From Klebsiella michiganensis (GTDB taxonomy: Bacteria; Pseudomonadota; Gammaproteobacteria; Enterobacterales; Enterobacteriaceae): a stretch of DNA of 64,000 nt. Position numbers and translations under genes: made by a program. The DNA is taken from the NCBI GenBank assembly GCA_000963575.1, contig CP011077.1, positions 372,001 through 436,000 on the forward strand. Direction: 5' to 3'. Positions 26,621-35,096 of this stretch are shown in pieces; position 1 is the stretch's first letter; the number at the start of each line of letters is the position of its first letter. The notes beneath the pieces are model-generated. The model saw only the letters and a list, made by a program, of their open reading frames with translations. It had not been told where the DNA came from and made no database searches.

Positions 26621-26638
26621 GCAGCAGCAAACAATGCG
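26621..26638 (-). promoter_or_regulatory. CAAACAATGCG motif before the pilL operon
   Basis: Plus strand GCAGCAGCAAACAATGCG, 52-69 nt upstream of the pilL start. The GCAGCAGCAAACAA part recurs exactly upstream of topB. Confidence 0.5.
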
Positions 26639-26675
26639 AACCAGGCAGCGCCCGATTTCCCGACAGCCTCACTCC

Positions 26676-26700
26676 AAAGAAAAAGGCCCCCGAAGGGGCC
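26676..26700 (-). terminator. intrinsic terminator after the 160-residue gene
   Basis: Arms GGCCCC (26685-26690) and GGGGCC (26695-26700) with a CGAA loop and an A-rich plus-strand stretch giving a U-tract on the minus strand; 30 nt after the stop at 26730. Confidence 0.85.
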
Positions 26701-26729
26701 AGTGAAAGCGCAGATCGGACTCTGCCGAA

Positions 26730-27212
26730 TCAATCCCGAGCCAGCTTCAAGCCGGGATCGACCTGTGCCAGTTGGGCATGCGCCCAGCAGCGCACGAGCT
26801 GGCCGTTCTCGCCGAGCGGCCGGTCCGCCACCGCCGCCGAGTACTCGTCGGTGTCGCTGGTGTCGTAGCAGACGACCTTGATCTCGCCGGTGTCGCAGCG
26901 GATGGAGTGGATCTGGCCGTCGGTCATATCGACCACGACGACCTGCGGGGCAAGGCCCAGTTCGCGGGCGGCCGACAGGATGGGGCCATATTCGGCAGCG
27001 TCGAAGCAGACGAACGGCCCTTCGTACCGGGCTTCTTCGGCCAGATCCTTGGCTTTGTAGTAGTGGGCACCCTGATCGTATTCCTCCTGGGTGGTTCTGA
27101 CCTTGAAGACCGGCATGTCGGGGGTGCCGGAAACATCGACGCAGGCAACAGCGACTTGCATCTCGATCTCGCCGCCGTCTGCGGGTTCGATCGAAGGGGT
27201 GTTGGTGTTCAT
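26730..27212 (-). CDS. ICE hypothetical protein (160 aa)
   Basis: An acidic, soluble 160-residue protein with no signal or membrane segment. It contains ACVDVSGTPDMPVFKV and FDAAEYGPILSAARELGL; I recognise no domain. The start is fixed by AAGGAG six nt before the ATG at 27212. A perfect 14-bp hairpin precedes the Shine-Dalgarno and a terminator follows the gene. Confidence 0.75.
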   Translation of the reverse strand: MNTNTPSIEPADGGEIEMQVAVACVDVSGTPDMPVFKVRTTQEEYDQGAHYYKAKDLAEEARYEGPFVCFDAAEYGPILSAARELGLAPQVVVVDMTDGQIHSIRCDTGEIKVVCYDTSDTDEYSAAVADRPLGENGQLVRCWAHAQLAQVDPGLKLARD

Positions 27213-27236
27213 GGAAATCTCCTTGAAATGAAAATG

Positions 27237-27273
27237 CGTAGCCATGCCCGCGAAGAACACGGGCATGGCTACG
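27237..27273 (-). promoter_or_regulatory. leader hairpin of the 160-residue gene
   Basis: Perfect 14-bp arms at 27237-27250 and 27260-27273 with a 9-nt loop, followed on the coding strand by CATTTTCATTTC and the Shine-Dalgarno. It could be the terminator of the helicase gene that ends at 27325, a leader element, or both. Confidence 0.6.
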
Positions 27274-27324
27274 AGGTAGGAACAACAGAAAGCCGGCGGC
27301 ACTAGGCCGGCGATGGCGTGGGGG

Positions 27325-28569
27325 TCAGGCGGCGACCAATTGCCGGGCCAGTGCGACCTCGACGGAATCACCGTCCTGGTTGAGCACATCCAGCCCCGAT
27401 TCGGGCACGTCGCCCGAGGTGGACTGCGAGACCATGATCTTCTTGGCCATCAGCTCTAGGCAGGTCATCTGCGAGGAACCGGCGTAGCCGAGGTAGATCA
27501 CGCGCACGGACAGCTTCTGCCCGATGCGCCAGGAGCGGCGTGCCGCCTGCTGCAGCGAGTACACGTTGTAGCCCGACTGCATGAACACGATCGTCGGAAA
27601 CTCCAACAGGTCCAGTCCCGTTTTAACCAGCTCGGGGTTGGTGATGAGCACATCGATGCCACGGTCCAGTTGCTCGGCGATCCAGTCCTCGCGACGGCTG
27701 GCATCCACGCTTGCGCGCAGCACCGCCACCCGAAAACCTTCTTGCTCTAGCAGCACCTTCAACCGGCTGGTCGTGTCGCGTGTGCCGGTATAGACCGTGT
27801 AGGCCAGGACCTTGCGCCCCTGCGCCTTCTCCTCTTTGCAGATGTCGATCAGCTCGCGCTCTTTCGGCGTCAACTCGAACTCGTTGAACTGAGCCGGGAC
27901 GAACGCCAAGGTGTTGCGCGTGCGCGGATGCACCACGGTTTCCGACCGGAAGCAGCAATCTGGCCAGGCCAGCAGCACGTTGAGCACCACACCCAGCAAA
28001 GTCGTATCGCGTCGTGCAAGAGCCTGTTTCAGCTCCGCGGTCAGCCGACCCGCCAGATCGCGGTAGGCCGCGGCTTGCGCCGTGTCCATCGCGACTTCTC
28101 GGAACTCCTCGTCATACGGCGGCAGGACGTTGCCGCCGATGTCCTTGAGCTTGAGGAAGATCGTGAACGGCAGGATGCAGCGCAAGACGCCCTTGGGGCC
28201 GAAGCCCGGGGCCTTGACCGTGCGCACCGATACCTTGGTGCCCTTGGCCGTCTTGTGCGCCGTGCCGGTGCTCTCGGAGTAGATGTCCTTCAAGACCCCG
28301 TGATCGCGCATGAACGCCATCGCGGCCGAGGTCATGCTGCCGCTCGTGGTCGGGCGGTAGCCGTCTTCGATCATCCGCCCCGGAAGGGCTCGGAACAGCA
28401 GGTAGAACAGGTCGTCCCCGTAGCCGCCCATCAGCGTGCCAGTCAGCAGCAAGGTCTTGCGAGCCTTCGCTGCCAGCACACCCATGGCCTGGCCTTGGGC
28501 ACTGCCGCCGTTCTTGTACTCGTGCGCCTCGTCGGCGATGAGCAGGTCGAACGTGCCTTGCGGCAGGTA
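27325..28569 (-). CDS. DEAH-box helicase, exon 2 (C-terminal part)
   Basis: This is the downstream exon of a superfamily 2 helicase gene interrupted by a group II intron. It begins at 28569 with codons for YLPQGTFDLLIADEAHEYKN, so the DEAH box (28522-28533) is directly in frame with exon 1. It continues through motif III LLLTGTLMGG and the helicase C-domain (VLAYTVYTGTRDTTSRLKVLLEQEGF; LQQAARRSWRIGQK, with the motif VI arginines). 414 codons. The joined protein is about 759 residues. It has an ICE-conserved position next to the DUF6094-like methyltransferase. Confidence 0.88.
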   Translation of the reverse strand, partial: YLPQGTFDLLIADEAHEYKNGGSAQGQAMGVLAAKARKTLLLTGTLMGGYGDDLFYLLFRALPGRMIEDGYRPTTSGSMTSAAMAFMRDHGVLKDIYSESTGTAHKTAKGTKVSVRTVKAPGFGPKGVLRCILPFTIFLKLKDIGGNVLPPYDEEFREVAMDTAQAAAYRDLAGRLTAELKQALARRDTTLLGVVLNVLLAWPDCCFRSETVVHPRTRNTLAFVPAQFNEFELTPKERELIDICKEEKAQGRKVLAYTVYTGTRDTTSRLKVLLEQEGFRVAVLRASVDASRREDWIAEQLDRGIDVLITNPELVKTGLDLLEFPTIVFMQSGYNVYSLQQAARRSWRIGQKLSVRVIYLGYAGSSQMTCLELMAKKIMVSQSTSGDVPESGLDVLNQDGDSVEVALARQLVAA

Positions 28570-28610
28570 GTCGGGTAGGGACAGGCCATTGCTGGCCCAT
28601 CCCCCCCTAA

Positions 28611-28644
28611 GAACCGTACGTGAGAGTTTCCCCTCATACGGCTC
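28611..28644 (-). ncRNA. group II intron domain V
   Basis: A 34-nt hairpin starting GAGCCGTATG and ending CGTACGGTTC on the minus strand, with a GAAA loop. It is the catalytic core element of the ribozyme and matches the bacterial domain V pattern. Confidence 0.93.
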
Positions 28645-28651
28645 AAGCCTT

Positions 28652-30370
28652 TCAAAGCCCGCTTTCGCGGACCGGCTTCACCACCTTGAGACCATTGACG
28701 TGAATCTGGTTATGACAGTTTGGATGCACCATGATGAGATTGGTGTTCCCATCCTTTCCGCCATCGACCCGCCGAATGATGTGGTGGACATGCCACCCCG
28801 TCTCCTGCGTGATCAACTCTTGGCAGATCGGACAACGACGATCCTGTGCCAACCAGAGGTTGATGAGCTTCTTCCTGCCCCGCAGTGAGTTCTGCATCTT
28901 GAGGCTTACACGCTCCTCAAAGTACGTCTCCCACGTCGGGTCGAATGGATTGGCTTCCAACTTGATTGGCCGGTGTCGCCGAATGGGCGTATCCGTTGCC
29001 TTCCGCAGTGACGACAGGATGGGGTTCCCATCAGGGAACCTTTCACCCGTCGCCGCCGCAAACACCCAGTTACGGGTGCCTACGGAGTGGAAGTAGCGCT
29101 GCTTGATCCAGACGCTGCTTTTCTGCGGATGCCGACGAACGGCCCACTGCCACAACACACGCCAAATCTCATGATCGACACGCGCGAACGTCGCTTTGGA
29201 CACGACGTGCTGGTGATAATTCGCCCAGCCTTGGATCATTGGGTTGAGCATCCGAATCAGCCGAGGCTGATCCAGCGCCTTATTGCCTTTGACCGCCGAG
29301 CGCACTTTCTCCAAAAAGGTCGCCACGTTCGCTTTCGACGGCTTGATCAACAGCTTGCCGTTGTACTTGCGCACGTTTTGCCCGAGGAAATCGAAGCCCT
29401 CGTCGATGTGCGTGATCTTGGTCTTCTCGGGTGAGAGCGTGAGCCCCCGTTCCCGCATGAAGTCCTCGATGATCGGCATGACCTCCTGTTCCAGTAGCTC
29501 TTTCGAGCGTCCTGTCACGATGAAGTCGTCCGCATACCGCACATAGTTGACCATCAAACGGGTCTGTACACCGTTGGCGTACCGCTTTCTTCCGAACGCA
29601 GCATCCAGTTTGGCTTCCAGCCCGTCGAGGACGAGATTCGCCAGAGTTGGCGAGATGATGCCCCCTTGCGGGGTACCAGCTTCTGTTGGAAAAAGTTGCC
29701 GATCTTCCATGTATCCGGCCTTGAGCCACTTCCTCAGAATCTCGCGATCCGTCGGTACATGACCCATGAGCCAGTCATGGCTGATGTTGTCGAAGCAGCC
29801 CTTGATGTCGCCTTCGAGAACCCACTGCGGTGCCACCTTCTTGGACAGTGCCGTGAAGCACTGTTCGATGGCGTCCGCCGTGGACCTCTCCGGTCGGAAC
29901 CCAAACGAGCGTCCGTCCGCTGTGGTCTCGGCCACGGGTTCAAGAGCCAGCAGGTATAGCGCCTGCATCGCCCTGTCTCTCATGGTCGGGATACCCAGCG
30001 GCCGCATCTTCCCATTGGCTTTAGGAATATAGACACGCTTCAGCGGTTGGGGACGATACCCGCGCCGCTTGATTGACAACATGGCTTGAGACTTGGCTTC
30101 CGGGGTGGACCATGTGATGCCATCCACGCCCGGCGTCTTCTTACCTTGGTTCTCGGTGACTCGTCTGACGGCCAATGCTTTGCCGCTGAACGAGTGGGTC
30201 AGAATCCACTGCAGGGCTTTCACCTTGCCGTGTTTTCCTTCCCGAGTCGCCTTTACGATACGCGCCTGGAGCCTTCGCACTTCACGGTGACACGCAGCCC
30301 AGTCGATGCTGTGCCATGTGACCGATTCGTGTGAGGGCGCACCCGCGCAAGCAATTTCTTGCGTAGTCAT
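28652..30370 (-). CDS. ltrA: group II intron reverse transcriptase/maturase with HNH endonuclease
   Basis: This 572-residue intron-encoded protein has RT blocks including RPLGIPTMRDRAMQ, FGFRPERSTADAI, EGDIKGCFDNISHDWL, AGTPQGGIISPTLANL and the catalytic YVRYADDF. The maturase X domain follows (around WANYHQHVVSK), and the C-terminal HNH nuclease has CPIC, HVHHI and HPNCHNQIH. It promotes splicing and retrohoming of its intron. I chose the ATG at 30370 (GAGGG about 8 nt upstream); the frame is open 18 codons further. All motifs are intact. Confidence 0.95.
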   Translation of the reverse strand: MTTQEIACAGAPSHESVTWHSIDWAACHREVRRLQARIVKATREGKHGKVKALQWILTHSFSGKALAVRRVTENQGKKTPGVDGITWSTPEAKSQAMLSIKRRGYRPQPLKRVYIPKANGKMRPLGIPTMRDRAMQALYLLALEPVAETTADGRSFGFRPERSTADAIEQCFTALSKKVAPQWVLEGDIKGCFDNISHDWLMGHVPTDREILRKWLKAGYMEDRQLFPTEAGTPQGGIISPTLANLVLDGLEAKLDAAFGRKRYANGVQTRLMVNYVRYADDFIVTGRSKELLEQEVMPIIEDFMRERGLTLSPEKTKITHIDEGFDFLGQNVRKYNGKLLIKPSKANVATFLEKVRSAVKGNKALDQPRLIRMLNPMIQGWANYHQHVVSKATFARVDHEIWRVLWQWAVRRHPQKSSVWIKQRYFHSVGTRNWVFAAATGERFPDGNPILSSLRKATDTPIRRHRPIKLEANPFDPTWETYFEERVSLKMQNSLRGRKKLINLWLAQDRRCPICQELITQETGWHVHHIIRRVDGGKDGNTNLIMVHPNCHNQIHVNGLKVVKPVRESGL

Positions 30371-30987
30371 CTGCAATTCCCTCTTGTAGAAGGTTGGACA
30401 AGTTTTCTCGTAGAGAAAGACCAAGTGGAAGTCTGCCCGCTTTCGCGTGGGATGATGTCGCCTTACGGCTCAACCCCTATCCGTCCCATTACAGGACGGC
30501 ATTCGCTTTCTCCACATTCCTTTACCCGCACCACCAACAGCATTCCTTACGGTCTGCCTGCCCCGAAGGGCAGCGATACGGGCTTACCGTGTTTCGCTTG
30601 AGTAACGAGATGGGTTAGACCCTGCCTTTCCACCGGCGGTCATGATGTCCGTGTGCCCCCAAAACGGATAAAGAGCAACCGACCGCATACCTTTTGGTTC
30701 AAGCCTGTCAGCATCTTTGGCTTGTCATTCATAACGGTGTTTAACAGCAGTTCACTTGCGTTGGTCATACCACCCAGCCTAGCGCCGTACCCGCATTGAT
30801 GCTCGCAGGTAACGCCTTGCCTCACGGCAGCGGCGCGGCCCGAAGGCCCAGCTACATTGTCCCGGCAGCTTCACACAAGACCGTTACCAGTCCTGCATGT
30901 GCCGGTAGGCTACTGATGACGGAACATCAGGTTCCTCGTCGGGGTTGCCCCCGTTGGAACAATTACTCAGGCGACTTCACGTCGCAC

Positions 30988-32022
30988 GCGTTTGATGAAC
31001 TCGGACGGCTGGTAGCCGCCTTCGCCAAAGCCGAACTCCATGTTGGCCATCGCACGTTCCATGCGGGTGGCCTGACGGTCGGAAAACACCAGCTCGCCGT
31101 TGCCGTCCATGAGATTGATGAACTCATGGATGTTGTCGCCGAGCATCGAGGCCAGGAAGCCGTCTCCGAACTTCTGCATCAGCTTCTGCGCGGTGACTGC
31201 CCCGATGGTCGGGATGCGCTTCAAGGCTTTCAGCACGGCCGAGGACTGGTCGTTGCCGGACAGGCTGCGTGGGCGGATCAGCGTCCACAGGGGCGCTGCG
31301 CAATGGCTGCACTTCCTGCGGTACTCCTCGGCTTCAAGCGCGACCGGGTTGACCGGCTCGCCGTCGAGGTCGGTGATGACCGTGCCGCAGTCCGGGCAGG
31401 CCGCCACGTCGCCGTGGCGGGTGCGCCGCTGGGTGAAGACAGGCTTCCAGTGGAACCCCATTCGCATCCTGACGCGCCCCAGGACAAAGAACTCCTGGCC
31501 GGTCGGCTGCACACCCAACTGCTCGCGCAGCTTGATGAGCTTGACCAAGGTATCGGGGCCGTTGAGCACCCAGACCTTCGCGCCCGCTACTGTCTCCTGG
31601 ATCTCGCGCCGCCACTTGTAAACAAGGTGCGGGGGCGAGAGAACCAAGGTCCGGCGGTAGCCTTCGGCGTTGAGCACAGCTGCCGTGGCGATGCCGACGG
31701 TCGTCTTGCCGCAGCCCATCTCGCCATTGACGATCGCGGCGCGCTCGCCACGGTCAATCAGCAGCTCCGCGGCGGCGTGGACGACTTCGGCCTGGGCCTG
31801 GAATAGCTTGCGCTTGAGGCTGGCGACGATGAGCTGGCGATGTGCTTGCGGTTGGCCGGTATAGACCGGCGGGTTGGCGCTGTTGAGGGCGTCGAGCAGT
31901 TCGTCGCCGAACTCGCCGACGAAATCCTGAAGGCTCAGGGTCAGAGGGGAGGATTCCGCGTCGAGCAGTTCGCCCTGTACGGGCGCGGCTTCAGCGGCAT
32001 TGGTTTCGAGATCGAGGGACAT
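30988..32022 (-). CDS. DEAH-box helicase, exon 1 (N-terminal part)
   Basis: This is the upstream exon, 345 codons ending with AAACGC exactly at the intron border (30988). It carries Walker A GEMGCGKTT (about 31,705-31,728), motif Ia LVLSPPHLVYKWRREI, and an inserted zinc-ribbon-like stretch with CPDC and CSHC. Without splicing the frame would read only six residues into the intron (VRREVA, stop). The ATG at 32022 has GGAGC upstream. Function: nucleic-acid helicase or translocase of unknown substrate, widespread in PAGI-2-like ICEs. Confidence 0.88.
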
Positions 32023-32042
32023 GGTGATGCTCCAAAGAAAAA

Positions 32043-32089
32043 GGGGCATGCACCACCCCCAGCGGGGCAGTGGCATGCCCCGTGGTGGG
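32043..32089 (-). promoter_or_regulatory. leader hairpin/pseudoknot of the helicase gene
   Basis: Coding-strand order: CACCAC (32087-32082), GGGGCATG (32081-32074), an inner CCCC-GCT-GGGG hairpin, GTGGTG (32056-32051), CATGCCCC (32050-32043), then TTTTTCTTTGGAGC and the ATG. The two helices cross, giving a pseudoknot; the GGGGCATG helix plus the U-tract also looks like a terminator placed just before the ribosome-binding site. Confidence 0.6.
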
Positions 32090-32157
32090 AAGTAAATCGA
32101 CGCGTGGCCGACGGTGGTTGAAGGTGCTGGCCTGGGTGGCCAGCGGCTGAACCGTGC

Positions 32158-32463
32158 TCAGTCCTCGGACGGCAGAACGATGACGGTGGCGTGGCGCTCC
32201 GCGTCGGTAACGATGCGAATGGCCAGCCCCGGATGGATCACGTAGTGCGATGCCAGCGATGCGCCTGATTGAAGCGCGGTGCTGTTGGCCTGCCATTGCT
32301 GGACGTTGACGTCGCCCCAGTCGCCACGGGTGTGGCGCCTGAAGTACGGGATCGGGTCGAGGCGACCCGAGCGGACCAGGCGGTCAATGCCTTTGCTGAA
32401 GATAAGCGCCCCGATGGGGAACGCCAGGCTCTGACAGTAGGTTTCGATGCGATGTGATGCCAT
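32158..32463 (-). CDS. ICE hypothetical protein, RGDWG family, paralogue 1
   Basis: A 101-residue soluble protein containing LDPIPYFRRHTRGDWGDVN and a C-terminal HATVIVLPSED. It is clearly related to the next gene (32554-32874) over the RHxRGDWG core and the TVI-LP ending. Such proteins are annotated as plasmid-related in many ICEs; the role is unknown. It starts at the ATG at 32463 after AAGGAGGAG. Confidence 0.75.
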   Translation of the reverse strand: MASHRIETYCQSLAFPIGALIFSKGIDRLVRSGRLDPIPYFRRHTRGDWGDVNVQQWQANSTALQSGASLASHYVIHPGLAIRIVTDAERHATVIVLPSED

Positions 32464-32486
32464 GGGCTCCTCCTTGATGAGTCATT

Positions 32487-32520
32487 GAGCCACGACACCC
32501 CTGCCGGAGTGAAGTGGCTC
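32487..32520 (-). promoter_or_regulatory. leader hairpin of RGDWG paralogue 1
   Basis: Outer arms GAGCCAC (32487-32493) and GTGGCTC (32514-32520) with an inner CACTCC/GGGGTG helix and a short loop; ends 24 nt before the ATG. Confidence 0.55.
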
Positions 32521-32553
32521 CGTCAGGAAAATGAGGATGACGATGTGGGGACG

Positions 32554-32874
32554 TCAGATCAGGTCCCGCTCTTCGGGAAGCTGGATCACCGTGGTCTCGT
32601 GGTCCTCGCTGGTCTTGACGATTAGCGCCAGGTCCGGCGTGATCCTGAACTGCGAGATCATCAGGTTGTCCTGTTGGATCGCCACGTCGTTGGCTTGGCG
32701 TGTGGCCTCATCGATCTCGCCCCAGTCCCCGCGCACATGGCGCTGGACATAGGCTAAGGGGTCGATCAGGCCTCTTCGGGCCAGCCAATGCACCTTCTCG
32801 CTCAACTTCAACGTACTCGGTGCGAACAACGGTTGCTTGTGCGGCGCTGGCCGCTTGAACGGATTGGGGAACAT
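32554..32874 (-). CDS. ICE hypothetical protein, RGDWG family, paralogue 2
   Basis: A 106-residue soluble protein with LIDPLAYVQRHVRGDWGEID and the ending ETTVIQLPEERDLI. It shares the core and ending with the downstream gene at 32158-32463, so the two are an old tandem duplication with different N-termini. The ATG at 32874 follows GAAGGAG. Function unknown. Confidence 0.75.
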   Translation of the reverse strand: MFPNPFKRPAPHKQPLFAPSTLKLSEKVHWLARRGLIDPLAYVQRHVRGDWGEIDEATRQANDVAIQQDNLMISQFRITPDLALIVKTSEDHETTVIQLPEERDLI

Positions 32875-32924
32875 GGTGTTTCTCCTTCGATGTGGTACAG
32901 CAGGACGGCAGCGCGTCCGGTGGA

Positions 32925-34034
32925 TCAGCGGATGGTTAACACCTCGCCCCGTGTCGCGGAGCCAGGCGTCATGTCCCACGCGCGGATGACGGGCACAAAC
33001 TTGTCGGTGAGGATGCGGGTCTCGGCGATGGAGCCGTCTTCGCGTTCGGTGAATTCCCGCTGGAGCGTCTTGTCCTTGTGGGTGTCACCTTTGACGACGA
33101 GCACGCGCCCCGTCTGGGAGCGCACAACGCCGGAGATCGCGCCCGCGGCCAAGGCCAGGGCGAGATGCCAGTGGGACAAGGCTCGCGCCGGTGGACGCAG
33201 CGACTGCTGCGCGGCCCCCAAGTGCGTGTCCAGCGACGGCCAGAGGCCTTGCAGCCTGCCAACCTCGTCGGCGAACTGTTCGGGCTCCATCGTCACGCGG
33301 AAGAAATGCTCCGGCTCGGCCGGACTGGCGGGGATGATGTATGGCAAGAACGGCCACTCGCTCGGAAGTTCCTCGGCTTCGACTTCGCCAAGCCCAACCT
33401 GCAGCAGCAGGCTGCGCACGGCCTTGACGCCATCGGGGGCCTGCTCGCGCTGGCGCACCCTTCGGCCGAAGATCACCACTTGCTTGAACTGCGTCTCCAC
33501 CGCTCGGTAGATCCGCAGATCGGTGTAGTGACGTGTCAGCCAGCCGACCAGCTCCGCGTCGAGCACGTAGCCGGGAACGATGAAGACCAGCACGCCGCCG
33601 TACTGCAACAGCGACAGCGAACGCTGATAGAACAGCTTTTCGAGGCGGGCACGGCCCTGGCCCTGGTATCCGATGTTGCCGTTGACGTCCTTGGACAGGT
33701 CGCCATACGGCGGGTTGAGCCAGAGCAACCCGAAGGACTGTTTGGAGACCATCGTGTCCATCAGGTCCGCGTGCAGGCAGTGATCGACCAGACCTCGGGC
33801 ATGGCGTGCCCGCTCCGCGTCGAACTCGACGGCGAACGCCTTGGCCTGCTCGCGCCCGAGGGCATGGGCGGCTTCGGCGATCGCCACGCCTTCGCCGGCG
33901 CAGGGATCGAGGATGCACATCGGCCCGTCGCTGGGCATCAGTGCGTTGAGGGCTCTTTCGAGCGTGGGTTCGTCGGTCGGGTAGTACCCGTTCTTGGCGA
34001 AATTGCGGGCGAGCCGCGGGAACATGAGGGCCAT
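32925..34034 (-). CDS. DUF6094-like class I methyltransferase
   Basis: This 369-residue protein has an SAM-binding motif I ILDPCAGEGVAIAEAA, an acidic strand end AFAVEFD, and the NPPYGD motif (LLWLNPPYGD) of N6-adenine-type methyltransferases. The C-terminal half has no motif I can name. It probably methylates DNA or RNA, and its place next to a helicase gene is conserved in this ICE family; the target is unknown. The ATG at 34034 has AGGAG upstream. Confidence 0.8.
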   Translation of the reverse strand: MALMFPRLARNFAKNGYYPTDEPTLERALNALMPSDGPMCILDPCAGEGVAIAEAAHALGREQAKAFAVEFDAERARHARGLVDHCLHADLMDTMVSKQSFGLLWLNPPYGDLSKDVNGNIGYQGQGRARLEKLFYQRSLSLLQYGGVLVFIVPGYVLDAELVGWLTRHYTDLRIYRAVETQFKQVVIFGRRVRQREQAPDGVKAVRSLLLQVGLGEVEAEELPSEWPFLPYIIPASPAEPEHFFRVTMEPEQFADEVGRLQGLWPSLDTHLGAAQQSLRPPARALSHWHLALALAAGAISGVVRSQTGRVLVVKGDTHKDKTLQREFTEREDGSIAETRILTDKFVPVIRAWDMTPGSATRGEVLTIR

Positions 34035-34062
34035 GGAAGTCTCCTGGTTGGCGGGGATGAAA

Positions 34063-34092
34063 CACGGAAGCACGCCAAGGCGTGCCTCCGTG
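34063..34092 (-). promoter_or_regulatory. leader hairpin of the DUF6094-like gene
   Basis: 14-bp arms (34063-34076 and 34079-34092) with a 2-nt apex; one G-U pair exists only on the minus strand. It lies immediately after the previous stop (34099) and is followed by TTTCATCC and the Shine-Dalgarno. Confidence 0.65.
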
Positions 34093-34098
34093 GGTGGG

Positions 34099-34746
34099 TC
34101 AGGCCGCTACCACTTCCGGCGTCCAGATCTTGGCCGGGTATGGATAGGCGGTGAGCACGTCACTGCGGATCAGGGAACCCAGCGCCAAGGTCAGCGCCGG
34201 CACGTCGATGGCGAGCCGATGGCCTTCCAGCGGCCCGAGGGCGAACGGAAGGCGGGCCAGCATCTCGCGGCTTTGCAGCAGTTCCAGCACGGTCTCGCGC
34301 CAGTGGTCGAGCAGCGGCAACGGGCAGGTGTCCCGCACCAGCATCCACAGGCGGTCAAGCCGGTGGGCACTGTCGCGTGGCAGCAATGCCAATGCGCTGG
34401 CGTTGGCCTTGTCGGGCTTGACGCAGCGCCGGTCGAACAGCCACACGTTGGACAGCGAACCGAACAGCGTTCGCCGGTAAGCGCGGGTCATGCGCTTTTC
34501 CAGGCGATCGACGTTGCCGACGAACACCGGGACGCTGCCGCCCTGATCGGTGATGATGTGGAACTGGTCCAGTCCCTGCTCGTCGCGCCCGAGGGTCAGG
34601 CGAGCAAGGAACTGCTGGACGGCGGTGTCGCGCGCCCAGATGGACAGGAAGATCAGGTTGCCCTGGTCATCGCCGACACAGGCGTCGGCCATCACGTCCG
34701 GGCATTCGTCGATGCGGTACAGCGTGGAAGAAGTGTTTGCGGGCAT
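34099..34746 (-). CDS. ICE hypothetical protein (215 aa)
   Basis: A 215-residue soluble protein with LIFLSIWARDTAVQQFLARL, a central RMTRAYRRTLFG stretch and DHWRETVLELLQ. It has no domain I recognise. It sits between two other conserved ICE genes and has its own hairpin leader. The ATG at 34746 follows GAGGAC. Confidence 0.7.
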   Translation of the reverse strand: MPANTSSTLYRIDECPDVMADACVGDDQGNLIFLSIWARDTAVQQFLARLTLGRDEQGLDQFHIITDQGGSVPVFVGNVDRLEKRMTRAYRRTLFGSLSNVWLFDRRCVKPDKANASALALLPRDSAHRLDRLWMLVRDTCPLPLLDHWRETVLELLQSREMLARLPFALGPLEGHRLAIDVPALTLALGSLIRSDVLTAYPYPAKIWTPEVVAA

Positions 34747-34771
34747 GGTGGTGTCCTCGGATGAACGGGAA

Positions 34772-34804
34772 CAGCACCGCCCCCTGGGGCAAGTACTGCC
34801 CCAG
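34772..34804 (-). promoter_or_regulatory. leader pseudoknot of the 215-residue gene
   Basis: Hairpin arms 34784-34791 and 34797-34804. The loop stretch CAGTACT (34798-34792, coding strand) can pair with GGTGCTG (34778-34772) just downstream, 7 bp including two G-U pairs. Confidence 0.55.
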
Positions 34805-34819
34805 TGGGAAGAAAATCGC

Positions 34820-35080
34820 TCAGTCCGGCTCGAACTGCCGGGTGTGCGGGTTGAAGTGAAGCGCCTCGTCCACCGCCGTGATCGGCGTGAAGCCGTCCAG
34901 GTAGATGTTGTTGAGGTACTGGTCGCGGTAGGTCAGTGCCTGCCGTGCCTGTTCCTCGGTGAGGCCGTTGCTGATGAAGTACTCCAGCATCTCCTCGTCG
35001 GAGGACACTTCGTCGTTGGACAAACTTCCTTCAACGAGTGCCAGCAGCGAGGGTGAGAGCGCAGCCAGGATCGGGTCCAT
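34820..35080 (-). CDS. ICE hypothetical protein (86 aa)
   Basis: A small acidic soluble protein, mostly helical, with DEEMLEYFISNGLTEEQARQAL. No domain recognised. It follows the DUF6927-like gene after 16 nt with AGGAGG before the ATG, so it is probably cotranscribed with it. Confidence 0.7.
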   Translation of the reverse strand: MDPILAALSPSLLALVEGSLSNDEVSSDEEMLEYFISNGLTEEQARQALTYRDQYLNNIYLDGFTPITAVDEALHFNPHTRQFEPD

Positions 35081-35096
35081 GTTGGTTCCTCCTGGC

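Larger units (their letters stand above)
28570..30987 (-). mobile_element. group II intron with encoded reverse transcriptase
   Basis: This 2418-nt intron lies inside a DEAH helicase gene. The 5' end at 30987 reads GTGCGAC and the 3' end is CCTACCCGAC (last base 28570), both standard. Domain V is at 28611-28644, followed by a domain VI hairpin with the likely branch-point A in CCCTACC. Removal joins a complete CGC codon to TAC in frame and restores a continuous helicase. The encoded RT/maturase/HNH protein is intact. The intron appears functional and in the sense direction, so the host gene can be expressed by splicing. Confidence 0.93.

Noticed and set aside
30655..30665. Possible EBS1 of the group II intron
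   Set aside because: Only five bases could pair with the exon 1 end and the position in domain I cannot be confirmed by eye.
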